From: an uncultured Roseburia sp. | GTDB taxonomy: Bacteria > Bacillota > Clostridia > Lachnospirales > Lachnospiraceae | DNA length: 19,105 nucleotides | Direction of reading: 5' to 3' | Assembly: GCA_947070915.1 (NCBI GenBank) | Contig: CAMTDY010000032.1 | Span: 1-19,105 of the forward strand | Shown here: one piece after another, positions 6,734 to 14,322 of the stretch | How the letters are laid out: each line of letters opens with the position of its first letter | Numbering within the stretch: position 1 is the first letter of the stretch | The notes under the pieces: model-generated | Databases searched by the model: none | Told to the model about the DNA's origin: nothing | The model's input: only the letters and a program-made list of their open reading frames with translations | Translations under genes and position numbers: made by a program

Positions 6734-6765
6734 AAAAAAATCCCAAAAGCCCTTGCTTTTTGGGA
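6734..6765 (-). terminator. Hairpin with a T-run on the minus strand
   Basis: TCCCAAAAGC (6741-6750) pairs with GCTTTTTGGGA (6755-6765) with one bulged base. On the minus strand seven T residues (complement of 6734-6740) follow, giving terminator form. On the plus strand no T-run follows, so it is a poor terminator for the ABC gene. No minus-strand gene is seen for it to serve, and it overlaps the -35 region of the rimP promoter. Confidence 0.45.
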
Positions 6766-6781
6766 AAACGTGTGATATACT
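6753..6781 (+). promoter_or_regulatory. Promoter of the rimP-nusA-infB operon
   Basis: TTGCTT (6753-6758), a 17-bp spacer and TATACT (6776-6781) form a good sigma-A promoter. The start would be near 6788, about 83 nt before the rimP start codon. It is the only clear promoter before the translation operon. Confidence 0.7.
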
Positions 6782-6800
6782 GAAAATGTTGTTGATGGAA

Positions 6801-6832
6801 AATGAGTGGACGAAAGTCCACTCATTGTTTTT
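6801..6832 (+). terminator. Leader terminator-like hairpin (possible attenuator) before rimP
   Basis: AATGAGTGGAC (6801-6811) pairs perfectly with GTCCACTCATT (6816-6826) around a GAAA tetraloop, followed by GTTTTT (6827-6832). It lies between the predicted start site and the rimP ribosome binding site, so it can only act on the operon's own transcript. An alternative reading is a stabilising 5' hairpin. NusA, encoded downstream, stimulates pausing at such hairpins. Confidence 0.65.
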
Positions 6833-6870
6833 GTCGTATTGATTTGAATAAAAGGAAAAGAGGGTTGTCT

Positions 6871-7386
6871 TTGAGCAAACATCAGAATTATGAGCAGCGT
6901 ACGGAACAGCTGATCACTCCAATTTTGGAGGAAAATCATTTTGAACTCGTTGATGTGGAATTTGTAAAAGAGGCGGGAAACTGGCATCTGAGGGCTTATA
7001 TTGACAAAGAGGGCGGGATCACCATTGATGATCTGACCCTTGTAAACCATGCACTCAGCGACCTGATGGACAGAGAGGATTTTATTGAAGAGTCCTATAT
7101 CCTGGAGGTGAGTTCCCCCGGCCTGCTGAGACCGTTTAAGAAACCGAAGGACTACATAAGAAACCTGGGACAGGATGTAGAGGTCAAGTTGTTTGCTCCG
7201 GTGACTTTTGAACAGGATGGCAAAAAATATACCGATAAAGAGTTTGTCGGCATCCTGAGAAAATATGACGCGCCGTCAGAGGACACCACTGCCGGGGGCA
7301 GGATCCTGCTGGCATTTGAGGGTGACGATCAATTAGAGATAGAGATTAAAGATATTGCATTGATCCGTAAAGCGATTGATTTTTAG
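6871..7386 (+). CDS. rimP: Ribosome maturation factor RimP
   Basis: RimP helps assemble the 30S subunit in the cytoplasm. The start is taken as TTG 6871, preceded by AAGAGGG (6858-6864) 6 nt upstream, giving 171 residues; an in-frame ATG at 6802 lies inside the leader hairpin and has no binding site, so it is unlikely. Family motifs are visible: FELVDVEFVKEAGNWHLRAYID, ITIDDLTLVNHALSDLMD, and the conserved YILEVSSPGLLRPFKKPKDY. The C-terminal SH3-like part contains LLAFEGDDQLEIEIKDIALIRK. It is slightly longer than the usual ~150 residues because of an insertion (about 115-130) in the C-terminal domain. First gene of the operon, 27 bp before nusA. Confidence 0.93.
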   Translation: MSKHQNYEQRTEQLITPILEENHFELVDVEFVKEAGNWHLRAYIDKEGGITIDDLTLVNHALSDLMDREDFIEESYILEVSSPGLLRPFKKPKDYIRNLGQDVEVKLFAPVTFEQDGKKYTDKEFVGILRKYDAPSEDTTAGGRILLAFEGDDQLEIEIKDIALIRKAIDF

Positions 7387-7413
7387 TATTCAGAATTGGA
7401 GGAAAAAGGAAAA

Positions 7414-8484
7414 ATGAAAGCGAAAAATAACAAAGTATCAAATGGGAATCCCGAATTGATCGAGGCATTGGAGGCGATTGAAAAAGAAAAAGATATCAGC
7501 AAAGAGATTTTGATCGACGCTATCCAGAATTCTCTTCTGGCAGCGTGTAAGGACCAGTTTGGCAAATCCGATAATATCCGTGTGACATTGGATGACACGA
7601 CAGGAGAATTCCATGTTTACCAGGATAAAGAGGTAGTGGAAGAGGTAGAAGACGAGACCCTTCAGATGTCCTTGACAGAGGCTGAGGCGAAACACAATGT
7701 GACAGAACCCGGCGCTATCGTAAGCATCGAGGTGACACCGAAGAATTTCGGCAGGATCTCCGCCCAGAAGGCGAAACAGGTTGTGGTACAGAAGATCCGT
7801 GAGGAGGAGAGAAAGGTCCTTTATGACCAGTACTATACAAAAGAGCGGGATATCATCACCGGTACAGTCCAGCGTTATAACAATGGAAATTATACCGTGA
7901 ATCTCGGTAAGGTGGATACGGTTCTCACCGAGGCAGAGCAGGTGAAGACCGAGAGATTCCGTTCCCATGAAAAGATCAAAGTATATGTGACAGAGGTAAG
8001 GGATACCACAAGAGGGCCGAGGATCACAGTCAGCCGTACCCATCCGGAACTTGTGAAGAGATTGTTTGAATCTGAGGTGGCAGAGATCCAGAGTGGCGTC
8101 GTAGAGATCAAAAACGTATCAAGAGAAGCGGGATCACGTTCCAAGATCGCGGTGTACAGTTCCAATCCGGATGTGGACCCGGTGGGCGCCTGTGTCGGCG
8201 TTAATGGTATCCGTGTAAATACGGTTGTAGAGGAACTTCGCGGTGAGAAGATCGACATTGTGGAATGGAACGAAAATCCAGCGATCTTTATCGAGCATGC
8301 CCTGAGCCCTTCGAGGGTATTATCTGTTACGGTGGATCCGGAAGAAAAGACAGCTTTGGTGATCGTGCCGGATTACCAGCTTTCCCTCGCCATCGGAAAA
8401 GAGGGCCAGAATGCGCGGCTTGCGGCAAAGCTCACCGGATATAAGATAGATATCAAGAGCGAGACACAGAGCCTTGAAGGGTAA
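7414..8484 (+). CDS. nusA: Transcription termination/antitermination factor NusA
   Basis: NusA binds RNA polymerase and nascent RNA and modulates pausing, intrinsic termination and antitermination. ATG 7414 is preferred, with GGAGGAAA (7398-7405) upstream; a TTG at 7396 overlaps that site. The 356-residue protein shows the N-terminal polymerase-binding domain (about 1-135), an S1 domain (about 145-210, IITGTVQRYNNGNYTVNLG), KH1 (about 240-295, GACVGVNGIRVNTVVEELRGEKIDIV) and KH2 (about 310-352, LAIGKEGQNARLAAKLTGYKIDI). It ends after KH2, the normal firmicute form without the acidic repeats of enterobacteria. It may act on the leader hairpin of its own operon (inference). Confidence 0.97.
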   Translation: MKAKNNKVSNGNPELIEALEAIEKEKDISKEILIDAIQNSLLAACKDQFGKSDNIRVTLDDTTGEFHVYQDKEVVEEVEDETLQMSLTEAEAKHNVTEPGAIVSIEVTPKNFGRISAQKAKQVVVQKIREEERKVLYDQYYTKERDIITGTVQRYNNGNYTVNLGKVDTVLTEAEQVKTERFRSHEKIKVYVTEVRDTTRGPRITVSRTHPELVKRLFESEVAEIQSGVVEIKNVSREAGSRSKIAVYSSNPDVDPVGACVGVNGIRVNTVVEELRGEKIDIVEWNENPAIFIEHALSPSRVLSVTVDPEEKTALVIVPDYQLSLAIGKEGQNARLAAKLTGYKIDIKSETQSLEG

Positions 8485-8496
8485 GGAGTTGATCGT

Positions 8497-8784
8497 TTGA
8501 AGGGGAAAAAAGTTCCCATGAGGCAGTGCATCGGCTGTCGGGAAAGTAAAGAAAAAAAGCAGCTCATCCGGGTGGTGAAGGTGTCAGGACCAGAGGAGGA
8601 TCCCAGCGGGGAACCGAAGATCTGCATTGACCGCACAGGAAAAATGAATGGAAGAGGAGCATATCTGTGTGATGATCCGGAGTGTTTAAAAAAAGCGCGA
8701 AAGACCAACGGACTGAGCCGGGCGTTTAGAATAAATGTGTCAGAGGAAGTTTATGAAGAGTTAGAAAGGCAGTTGAGTGAATGA
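8497..8784 (+). CDS. ylxR: YlxR-family (DUF448) RNA-binding protein
   Basis: TTG 8497 follows AAGGAG (8483-8488) by 8 nt, and the site overlaps the nusA stop. The 95-residue product has the DUF448 signature: MRQCIGCRESKEKKQLIRVV near the start, then DRTGKMNGRGAYLCDDPECLKKA. The two CxxC-like pairs and the GRGAY loop are typical. YlxR members are small basic nucleoid- or RNA-associated proteins; a link to regulation of RNase P has been proposed in the literature, but the function is not settled. Its stop overlaps the next start by 4 nt (ATGA), showing translational coupling. Confidence 0.93.
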   Translation: MKGKKVPMRQCIGCRESKEKKQLIRVVKVSGPEEDPSGEPKICIDRTGKMNGRGAYLCDDPECLKKARKTNGLSRAFRINVSEEVYEELERQLSE

Positions 8785-9122
8785 TCCAGCAGAATAAGGT
8801 ACTGGGAACTCTCGGGTTGGCGATGCGGGGCGGAAACATCGCCTGTGGAGAATTTCTTACAGAAGAAGCGATCCGTTCCGGAAAGGCAAAACTGGTGATC
8901 GTCGCGGAGGATGCTTCTGAAAATACGAAGAAAAAATTCAGGAATTCCTGCAGGTATTACCGGGTTCCTTTCGCCCTGTTTGGAAGCAAGGAAACATTGG
9001 GAAAAGCGGTGGGAAAAGAATTCCGCGCTTCGATGGCAGTTCTGAATCCAGGATTTGCAGCATCAATTGGCAAGAATTTAGATTTGGAGGAAAAAGTGTA
9101 TGGCGAAAATGAAAATATATGA
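8781..9122 (+). CDS. ylxQ: L7Ae/L30e-family ribosomal-like protein YlxQ
   Basis: ATG 8781 overlaps the ylxR stop in ATGA. The 113-residue protein carries the L7Ae fold pattern: LGTLGLAMRGGNIACGEFLTEEAIRSGKAKLVIVAEDAS, then RVPFALFGSKETLGKAVGKEFRASMAVL. L7Ae/YbxF relatives bind kink-turn RNA; the target of YlxQ is not established. Its 3' end overlaps infB by 23 nt in another frame, and the infB ribosome binding site lies inside it, so infB translation is likely coupled to it. Confidence 0.92.
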   Translation: MIQQNKVLGTLGLAMRGGNIACGEFLTEEAIRSGKAKLVIVAEDASENTKKKFRNSCRYYRVPFALFGSKETLGKAVGKEFRASMAVLNPGFAASIGKNLDLEEKVYGENENI

Positions 9123-11958
9123 AATTGCAAGAAGCTTGCAGTCGAAAAATAAAGAGATCAAAAGCGGGGACCTGGTGAAGCTTTTGAATGATAATGGTTT
9201 TGAGGTAAAAGGTGCCAACAGCAATATCGAGGACGATGCGATCGCCTTTTTGCTGAAGACCTTCAGCAATACCAATAAACCGGCGGTTCCGGCGAAGAAA
9301 AAAGAAACGGAGAGCAAAGCGGCAGAACCGCCGGCTCCGAAAAAGGAAGTGCCGGAGAAGAGGGCAGAACAGCCGGAAGATGTAAAGAAAGAAAAGAAAG
9401 AGGCTTCGGAAAAGGCAGATCCATCTGTTACGGGTCAGGCTCCTGAACGGAAAGAGACGGACCGCAAAGAGCCCCGGAACCAGGAGAGCCAGAACAAAGC
9501 ATCCCAGAACGGGGAGCAGAAAAATCAGGCAAACCGCGGTCAGGGCGGCGGGGACCGGAGAAACCAGGGGAACCGGAACCAGAACGGAGGCCAGGGGAGT
9601 GGAAATTCCGGCAGCGGCAGTTATGGTAATGGAGACCGCCGTAATCAAAACAACAGCGGAGACCGCCGCGGCCAGAACAACAATGGAGACCGCAGAAATG
9701 GCGGCAACCGAAACCAGAACGGAGGCCAGGGCGCCAGCGGAAATGACCGTAGAGGCCAGGGGAACCGGGGCCAGGGAAATGGAAACTTTGGCGGAGGCCG
9801 TGGCCAGAACAACAATGGAGACCGCAGAAACCAGGGGAACCGGAACCAGAACGGAGGCCAGGGTGCCGGTGGAAATGACCGTAGGGGCCAGGGGAACCGG
9901 AGCCAGGGAAATGGAAGCTTTGGCGGAGGCCGCGGCCAGAACAACAATGGAGACCGCAGAAATGGCGGCAACCGGGGCGGTGAGCGCGTGTTTGAGCGCT
10001 TTGAAAAGTCCCAGAGTGGTTTTGACGGTATCAAGCAGGAGCAGAAGAACTCCCGCAAGAGAAATAATAAAAAGGTAACAGAAAAGGGAACCTATAAAAA
10101 GTCCAGCAAAGAAGAGATGAGCAAGATCCGCAGCAAGAAGGATCCGAACAGAAAGGGTGCCTTCATCAAGCCGGAGCCGGCGGCAAAAGAGCCGGAAGAG
10201 ACCATCAAGCAGATTACGATTCCGGAAAGCCTGACGATCCGTGAGCTGGCGGATAAGATGAAGATGCCGGCAGCTGCGCTGGTGAAAAAGCTGTTTATGC
10301 AGGGACAGGTCGTTTCCCTGAACCAGGATATCAGCTTTGAAGAGGCAGAGGAGATCGCCCTGGAGTTTGATATCATTGCCGAGATGGAAGAGAAGATCGA
10401 TATGGTAGCAGAGCTTCTGAAAGAGGATGAGGAACCAGAAGAGTCCATGAAGAAGCGTCCGCCGGTAGTCTGTGTTATGGGCCATGTAGACCATGGTAAA
10501 ACCTCCCTTCTGGATGCCATCCGGGAAGAAAATGTCACCTCCCATGAGGCAGGAGGAATCACACAGCACATCGGAGCCTATGTGGTAGAGATCAACGGGG
10601 AAAAGATTACCTTCCTGGATACTCCAGGACATGAGGCATTTACCTCCATGCGTATGCGCGGCGCCCAGTCTACGGATATCGCCATTCTGGTAGTGGCAGC
10701 CGACGACGGTGTCATGCCTCAGACGGTGGAAGCCATCAACCATGCCAAGGCAGCTGGTGTGGAGATCATCGTGGCGGTCAATAAGATCGATAAAGCCGGT
10801 GCCAATATCGAGCGGGTGAAACAGGAGCTGGCAGAGTATGAGCTGATTCCGGAAGACTGGGGCGGAAGCACCATATTTGTCCCGGTATCTGCCCACACAA
10901 AAGAAGGGATCGAGCAGCTTCTTGAGATGATCGTGCTCACGGCAGAGGTTCTGGAACTCAAGGCAAATCCAGACCGGAAGGCGCGTGGTATCGTGATCGA
11001 GGCACGTCTGGATAAGGGACGCGGTCCGGTGGCGACAGTACTCGTACAGAAGGGTATGTTGCACATCAGCGATCATGTGGCAGTGGGATCTGCCCATGGT
11101 AAAGTCCGCGCCATGATCGACCACAACGGTGAGAGAGTGAAGGTGGCAGGGCCATCTACACCTGTAGAAATTCTTGGCCTGAACGGAGCGCCGGATGCGG
11201 GAGAGATCTTTGTGTCCACAGAGAGCGACAAAGAGGCAAAACAGATTTCACAGGCATATATTGACCAGAGTAAGGATAAACTGTTGGAAGAGACAAAAGC
11301 GAAGAAACTTTCTCTGGATGGACTGTTCAATCAGATCCAGGCAGGAAATGTAAAGGACCTGAACCTGATCATCAAGGCGGATGTACAGGGATCTGTGGAG
11401 GCGGTAAAACAGAGCCTTCTTAAACTTGGCAACGAAGAAGTGGCAGTGCGGGTGATCCACGGCGGAGTGGGAGCCATCAACGAATCCGACGTATCCCTTG
11501 CCAGCGCTTCCAATGCCATTATCATCGGATTCAATATCCGGCCGGATAATACAGCGAAAGAGATCGCAGACAGAGAAAATGTAGATGTCCGTCTGTACCG
11601 TGTCATTTACGATGCCATTGAGGACATTGAAAATGCTCTGAAGGGTATGCTGGAACCAATCTATGAGGAAAAGGTCATCGGTCATGTGGAGATCCGCCAG
11701 ACGTTCAAGGCTTCTGGCGTGGGAACTATCGCCGGCTCTTATGTTCTTGACGGAAAGGTTGAGAGAGGCTGCAAGTGCCGCATCAGCCGCGAGGGCGAGC
11801 AGATCTTTGAGGGTGAGCTGGCTTCCCTGAAGCGTTTCAAAGATGACGTAAAAGAGGTGGCAGCCGGTTACGAGTGTGGTCTTGTCTTTAGTGGTTTCAA
11901 CGATATCCAGGAAGAGGATCAGGTGGAGTGCTATATTATGGTGGAGGTTCCGCGCTGA
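9100..11958 (+). CDS. infB: Translation initiation factor IF-2
   Basis: IF-2 is the GTPase that places fMet-tRNA on the 30S subunit and promotes subunit joining. ATG 9100 follows GGAGG (9086-9090). The 952-residue protein starts with an IF2_N module (about 1-52, IYEIARSLQSKNKEIKSGDLVKLLNDNGFEVK), then a Lys/Glu-rich stretch, then a long Asn/Gly/Gln/Arg-rich linker (about 130-300). A second IF2_N module (about 375-430) precedes the G domain with G1 GHVDHGKT (461-468), G3 DTPGHE (507-512) and G4 NKID (561-564). Domains II-IV follow, with the fMet-tRNA-binding C-terminal part (DGKVERGCKCRISREGEQIFEG). All GTPase motifs are intact. The linker contains a 132-bp tandem duplication. The protein is long for a firmicute because of this linker. 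Confidence 0.97.
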   Translation: MAKMKIYEIARSLQSKNKEIKSGDLVKLLNDNGFEVKGANSNIEDDAIAFLLKTFSNTNKPAVPAKKKETESKAAEPPAPKKEVPEKRAEQPEDVKKEKKEASEKADPSVTGQAPERKETDRKEPRNQESQNKASQNGEQKNQANRGQGGGDRRNQGNRNQNGGQGSGNSGSGSYGNGDRRNQNNSGDRRGQNNNGDRRNGGNRNQNGGQGASGNDRRGQGNRGQGNGNFGGGRGQNNNGDRRNQGNRNQNGGQGAGGNDRRGQGNRSQGNGSFGGGRGQNNNGDRRNGGNRGGERVFERFEKSQSGFDGIKQEQKNSRKRNNKKVTEKGTYKKSSKEEMSKIRSKKDPNRKGAFIKPEPAAKEPEETIKQITIPESLTIRELADKMKMPAAALVKKLFMQGQVVSLNQDISFEEAEEIALEFDIIAEMEEKIDMVAELLKEDEEPEESMKKRPPVVCVMGHVDHGKTSLLDAIREENVTSHEAGGITQHIGAYVVEINGEKITFLDTPGHEAFTSMRMRGAQSTDIAILVVAADDGVMPQTVEAINHAKAAGVEIIVAVNKIDKAGANIERVKQELAEYELIPEDWGGSTIFVPVSAHTKEGIEQLLEMIVLTAEVLELKANPDRKARGIVIEARLDKGRGPVATVLVQKGMLHISDHVAVGSAHGKVRAMIDHNGERVKVAGPSTPVEILGLNGAPDAGEIFVSTESDKEAKQISQAYIDQSKDKLLEETKAKKLSLDGLFNQIQAGNVKDLNLIIKADVQGSVEAVKQSLLKLGNEEVAVRVIHGGVGAINESDVSLASASNAIIIGFNIRPDNTAKEIADRENVDVRLYRVIYDAIEDIENALKGMLEPIYEEKVIGHVEIRQTFKASGVGTIAGSYVLDGKVERGCKCRISREGEQIFEGELASLKRFKDDVKEVAAGYECGLVFSGFNDIQEEDQVECYIMVEVPR
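9676..9974 (+). repeat. 132-bp tandem repeat inside infB
   Basis: The block starting AACAACAATGGAGACCGC recurs at 9676, 9808 and 9940, a strict 132-bp (44-codon) period. There are two full copies and about 35 bp of a third. Units encode NNNGDRRN-GNRNQNGGQG-GNDRRGQGN-QGNG-FGGGRGQ. In-frame length preserves IF-2. It would allow copy-number change by slippage or recombination. Confidence 0.9.
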
Positions 11959-11971
11959 TAGAAAGGCGGGG

Positions 11972-11990
11972 CTCCATCCTTAGAATGGAG
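11972..11990 (+). promoter_or_regulatory. Hairpin covering the rbfA ribosome binding site
   Basis: CTCCAT (11972-11977) pairs with ATGGAG (11985-11990) around a 7-nt loop. The right arm contains the only Shine-Dalgarno match for rbfA (GGAG, 5 nt before ATG 11996). The hairpin starts 14 nt after the infB stop, so ribosomes finishing infB could open it, which would couple the two genes. Confidence 0.5.
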
Positions 11991-11995
11991 AGACT

Positions 11996-12352
11996 ATGAA
12001 AAAAAACAGTGTAAAAAATATCCGTATCAACAGTGAGGTTCAGCGGGAGATGAGCCAGATCATACGGGAGGAGATAAAGGATCCAAGGGTGCATCCCATG
12101 ACTTCGGTGATGGCGGTGGAGGTGACTCCGGATCTGAAATTCGCCAAAATATACGTCAGTGTACTGGGCAGTGAGGAAGAGAAAGAGAAGACGATGGAAG
12201 GCCTGAAAAAAAGTGCCTCTTTTGCCAGAGGGCAGCTTGCCAGAAGAATGAATCTGAGAAATACACCAGAACTGACATTTATTCTGGATCATTCCATCGA
12301 ATATGGCGTAGCGATGTCAAAGCGGATTGATGAGGTCAATCACAGGGAATAG
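11996..12352 (+). CDS. rbfA: Ribosome-binding factor A
   Basis: RbfA is a small KH-fold protein that binds free 30S subunits and helps mature the 5' end of 16S rRNA, with an extra role at low temperature in E. coli. The 118-residue protein shows the family pattern: IRINSEVQREMSQIIREEIKDPRVHPMTSVMAVEVTPDLKFAKIYVSVLG, then ASFARGQLARRMNLRNTPELTFILDHSIEYG. The conserved RNTPELTFxxDxSIEYG end is intact. The start ATG 11996 has GGAG 5 nt upstream, inside a hairpin. It lies 37 bp after infB and 14 bp before the preferred nrnA start. Confidence 0.96.
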   Translation: MKKNSVKNIRINSEVQREMSQIIREEIKDPRVHPMTSVMAVEVTPDLKFAKIYVSVLGSEEEKEKTMEGLKKSASFARGQLARRMNLRNTPELTFILDHSIEYGVAMSKRIDEVNHRE

Positions 12353-12366
12353 AAGGGGTGGAAGGA

Positions 12367-13317
12367 ATGAGTATTTTATTGGAGGAGATTCAGAAAGCGG
12401 GAACGATAGCCATCGGGGGACACGTTCGTCCCGATGGAGACTGTATTGGTTCCTGTATGGGGTTATATTCTTATATCCAGGAAAATTATCCAGATAAGAA
12501 GTTACGTGTGTTTCTGGAGGAGATTCCGGAGGCATTTGAATATCTCAACCGGAAAGAGGCGCTGGAGGGCAGCACGGATCAGTATGATCTCTTTGTCTCG
12601 CTGGACTGCGGTTCACCGGACCGTTTGGGAGAGGCGGAACCGGTATTTAATGGAGCGGCGCGGACAGTCAATATCGACCACCATATAAGTAATACGCATT
12701 TTGCAGAGGTAAACCATGTGGAGGCGGAAGCCAGTTCTACCTGTGAAGTACTTTGCGGCCTTTTGGATATAGAAAAAATAGGGTATTTTCCGGCGCAGGC
12801 ATTTTATACCGGGATCATTCATGACACCGGAGTGTTTAAACATTCCAACACGGGGTTGTCCACGATGGAGATGGCGGGAAGACTGATGCAGAAGGGAATC
12901 CCTTTTGGAAAGATCATTGATGAAAGTTTTTATATGAAGACGTACCGTCAGCTTCAGATCATGGGCCGCTGTCTTCTGGAAAGTGTCCGGGTGATGAACG
13001 GAACAGTTATTTTTTCCGTTGTGTCCCGCCGGGTACTGGATTTTTATGAGGCGAAGCCGTCGGATCTGGATGGTGTGATCGATGAGCTGCGGACCACCCA
13101 GGGAGTCGAGGTGGCAATTCTTCTGACGGAAAAAGATACCATGGAATATAAGGTGAGTATGCGTTCTAATGACGTTGTGGATGTGAGCAGGATTGCTTGT
13201 TTTTTTGGCGGCGGCGGGCATATTCACGCGGCAGGCTGCAGCATTAAGGGGTCTGCTTTTGATGTGATCAATAATATTACGGAACATATCGAGAAACAGT
13301 TAAAAGATCAAAAGTAA
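12367..13317 (+). CDS. nrnA: DHH/DHHA1 phosphoesterase, NrnA-type nanoRNA / pAp phosphatase
   Basis: Expected to degrade 2-5 nt RNAs and, in characterised relatives, to dephosphorylate 3'-phosphoadenosine 5'-phosphate. ATG 12367 is preferred because AAGGGG (12353-12358) lies 8 nt upstream; GTG 12358 is in frame but has no spacing. The 316-residue protein has the metal-site motifs GHVRPDGDCIGS (about 18-29), SLDCGSPDRLG, the DHH motif NIDHHISN (D104-H105-H106), GIIHDTGVFKH and the C-terminal DHHA1 motif GGGGHIHAAGC (281-291). All ligands appear present. Cytoplasmic. This gene commonly sits between rbfA and truB in Firmicutes, linking RNA turnover with translation genes. Confidence 0.94.
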   Translation: MSILLEEIQKAGTIAIGGHVRPDGDCIGSCMGLYSYIQENYPDKKLRVFLEEIPEAFEYLNRKEALEGSTDQYDLFVSLDCGSPDRLGEAEPVFNGAARTVNIDHHISNTHFAEVNHVEAEASSTCEVLCGLLDIEKIGYFPAQAFYTGIIHDTGVFKHSNTGLSTMEMAGRLMQKGIPFGKIIDESFYMKTYRQLQIMGRCLLESVRVMNGTVIFSVVSRRVLDFYEAKPSDLDGVIDELRTTQGVEVAILLTEKDTMEYKVSMRSNDVVDVSRIACFFGGGGHIHAAGCSIKGSAFDVINNITEHIEKQLKDQK

Positions 13318-13326
13318 AGGAGCAGG

Positions 13327-14322
13327 ATGGGCTCATCCCGGGAAAGAACGATGGATGGAATACTCAACGTATATAAGGAGAAAGGGTTTACCTCCCATGA
13401 TGTGGTAGCGAAGCTGAGGGGGATTCTTCATCAGAAGAAGATCGGGCATACCGGCACACTGGATCCCGATGCCGTCGGTGTGCTTCCCGTCTGTCTCGGC
13501 AGGGCTACCAGGGTATGCAGTCTGCTGACAGACAAATCCAAAACCTATGAGACGGTGGTACGCCTGGGAGTGGTGACAGATACCCAGGACATGACAGGAA
13601 CCATTCAGGAAGAACACCTGGTATCGGTGAACCTGGATGAGATCCGCCAGGCGGTGCAGTCATTTACTGGTGAGATCTGGCAGATCCCGCCGATGTACTC
13701 CGCTGTGAAAGTAAATGGAAAGCGGCTGTACGAGCTGGCGAGACAGGGTATTGAGGTGGAGCGGCAGGCGCGCAGGATCACCATATATTCTTGTGAGGTA
13801 ACAGAGCATTCGCCAGAGACGATGGAATTTTCCATGAGGGTACACTGTTCCAAAGGAACCTATATCCGTACGCTGTGTCATGATATAGGGCAGAAGCTAG
13901 GCTGCGGGGCCGCCATGGCTTCTCTTGTGCGCACTTCGGTAGCGCCTTTTTTTCTGGAGAAGGCTCATACCCTCGCTGAGATCGAGAACATTTATAAAGA
14001 TGGGAAAATAGAGGAAATTTTGTACCCGGTAGATCATGTATTTAAAAAGTATCCGGCAGTTATCGTTGAGGAAAAGGGTCTCCGCTTCCTGAAAAATGGA
14101 AATGATGTGGAGGAGAAGTTCTGCCGGAGCGGGGAAGCTCTGGCAGAAGGAGCGCTGGTCCGGATGTACGACGAGACATGCCGGTTTTATGCCATTTACA
14201 GATACAGGGATTCCCGGCATGGTTTTGGGATCCATAAGATGTTTTTTAATGAGGGGTCTGCCATATATACAAAGAGAAAGGCAAGAGACAGAGATGAAGA
14301 TTCTGGAACACGGACCATATAA
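13327..14322 (+). CDS. truB: tRNA pseudouridine(55) synthase TruB
   Basis: TruB isomerises U55 in the T loop of tRNAs. The catalytic Asp is in GTLDPDAVGVLPV (Asp46 counted from ATG 13327). Other family motifs are KTYETVVRLGVVTDTQDMTG, IPPMYSAVKVNGKRLYELARQG and CSKGTYIRTLCHDIGQKLG. A C-terminal PUA-like region follows (about 235-315). AGGAG (13318-13322) lies only 4 nt before ATG 13327; ATG 13351 would give the usual MDGILNVYKEKGFTSHD start, so the first eight residues may not be translated. The 3' end overlaps ribF by 29 nt. Confidence 0.95.
   Translation: MGSSRERTMDGILNVYKEKGFTSHDVVAKLRGILHQKKIGHTGTLDPDAVGVLPVCLGRATRVCSLLTDKSKTYETVVRLGVVTDTQDMTGTIQEEHLVSVNLDEIRQAVQSFTGEIWQIPPMYSAVKVNGKRLYELARQGIEVERQARRITIYSCEVTEHSPETMEFSMRVHCSKGTYIRTLCHDIGQKLGCGAAMASLVRTSVAPFFLEKAHTLAEIENIYKDGKIEEILYPVDHVFKKYPAVIVEEKGLRFLKNGNDVEEKFCRSGEALAEGALVRMYDETCRFYAIYRYRDSRHGFGIHKMFFNEGSAIYTKRKARDRDEDSGTRTI

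Noticed and set aside
6802..6870. ATG 6802 as the rimP start
   Set aside because: It lies in the leader hairpin stem, has no ribosome binding site, and would add 23 residues outside the RimP family profile.
9599..10078. Plus-strand open frame in another phase within infB
   Set aside because: It only reflects the GC-rich repeat in a second frame; it consists of Ala/Thr/Glu/Met repeats and has no start signal.
8938..11124. A 728-codon open frame on the minus strand opposite infB
   Set aside because: It lacks a ribosome binding site and family motifs, has runs of Leu/Val/Ala-Ser-Val that mirror IF-2 codon bias, and overlaps an unmistakable IF-2 gene.
14200..14300. FMN riboswitch before ribF
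   Set aside because: ribF starts inside truB with no intergenic leader, and no RFN-type conserved sequence is seen.
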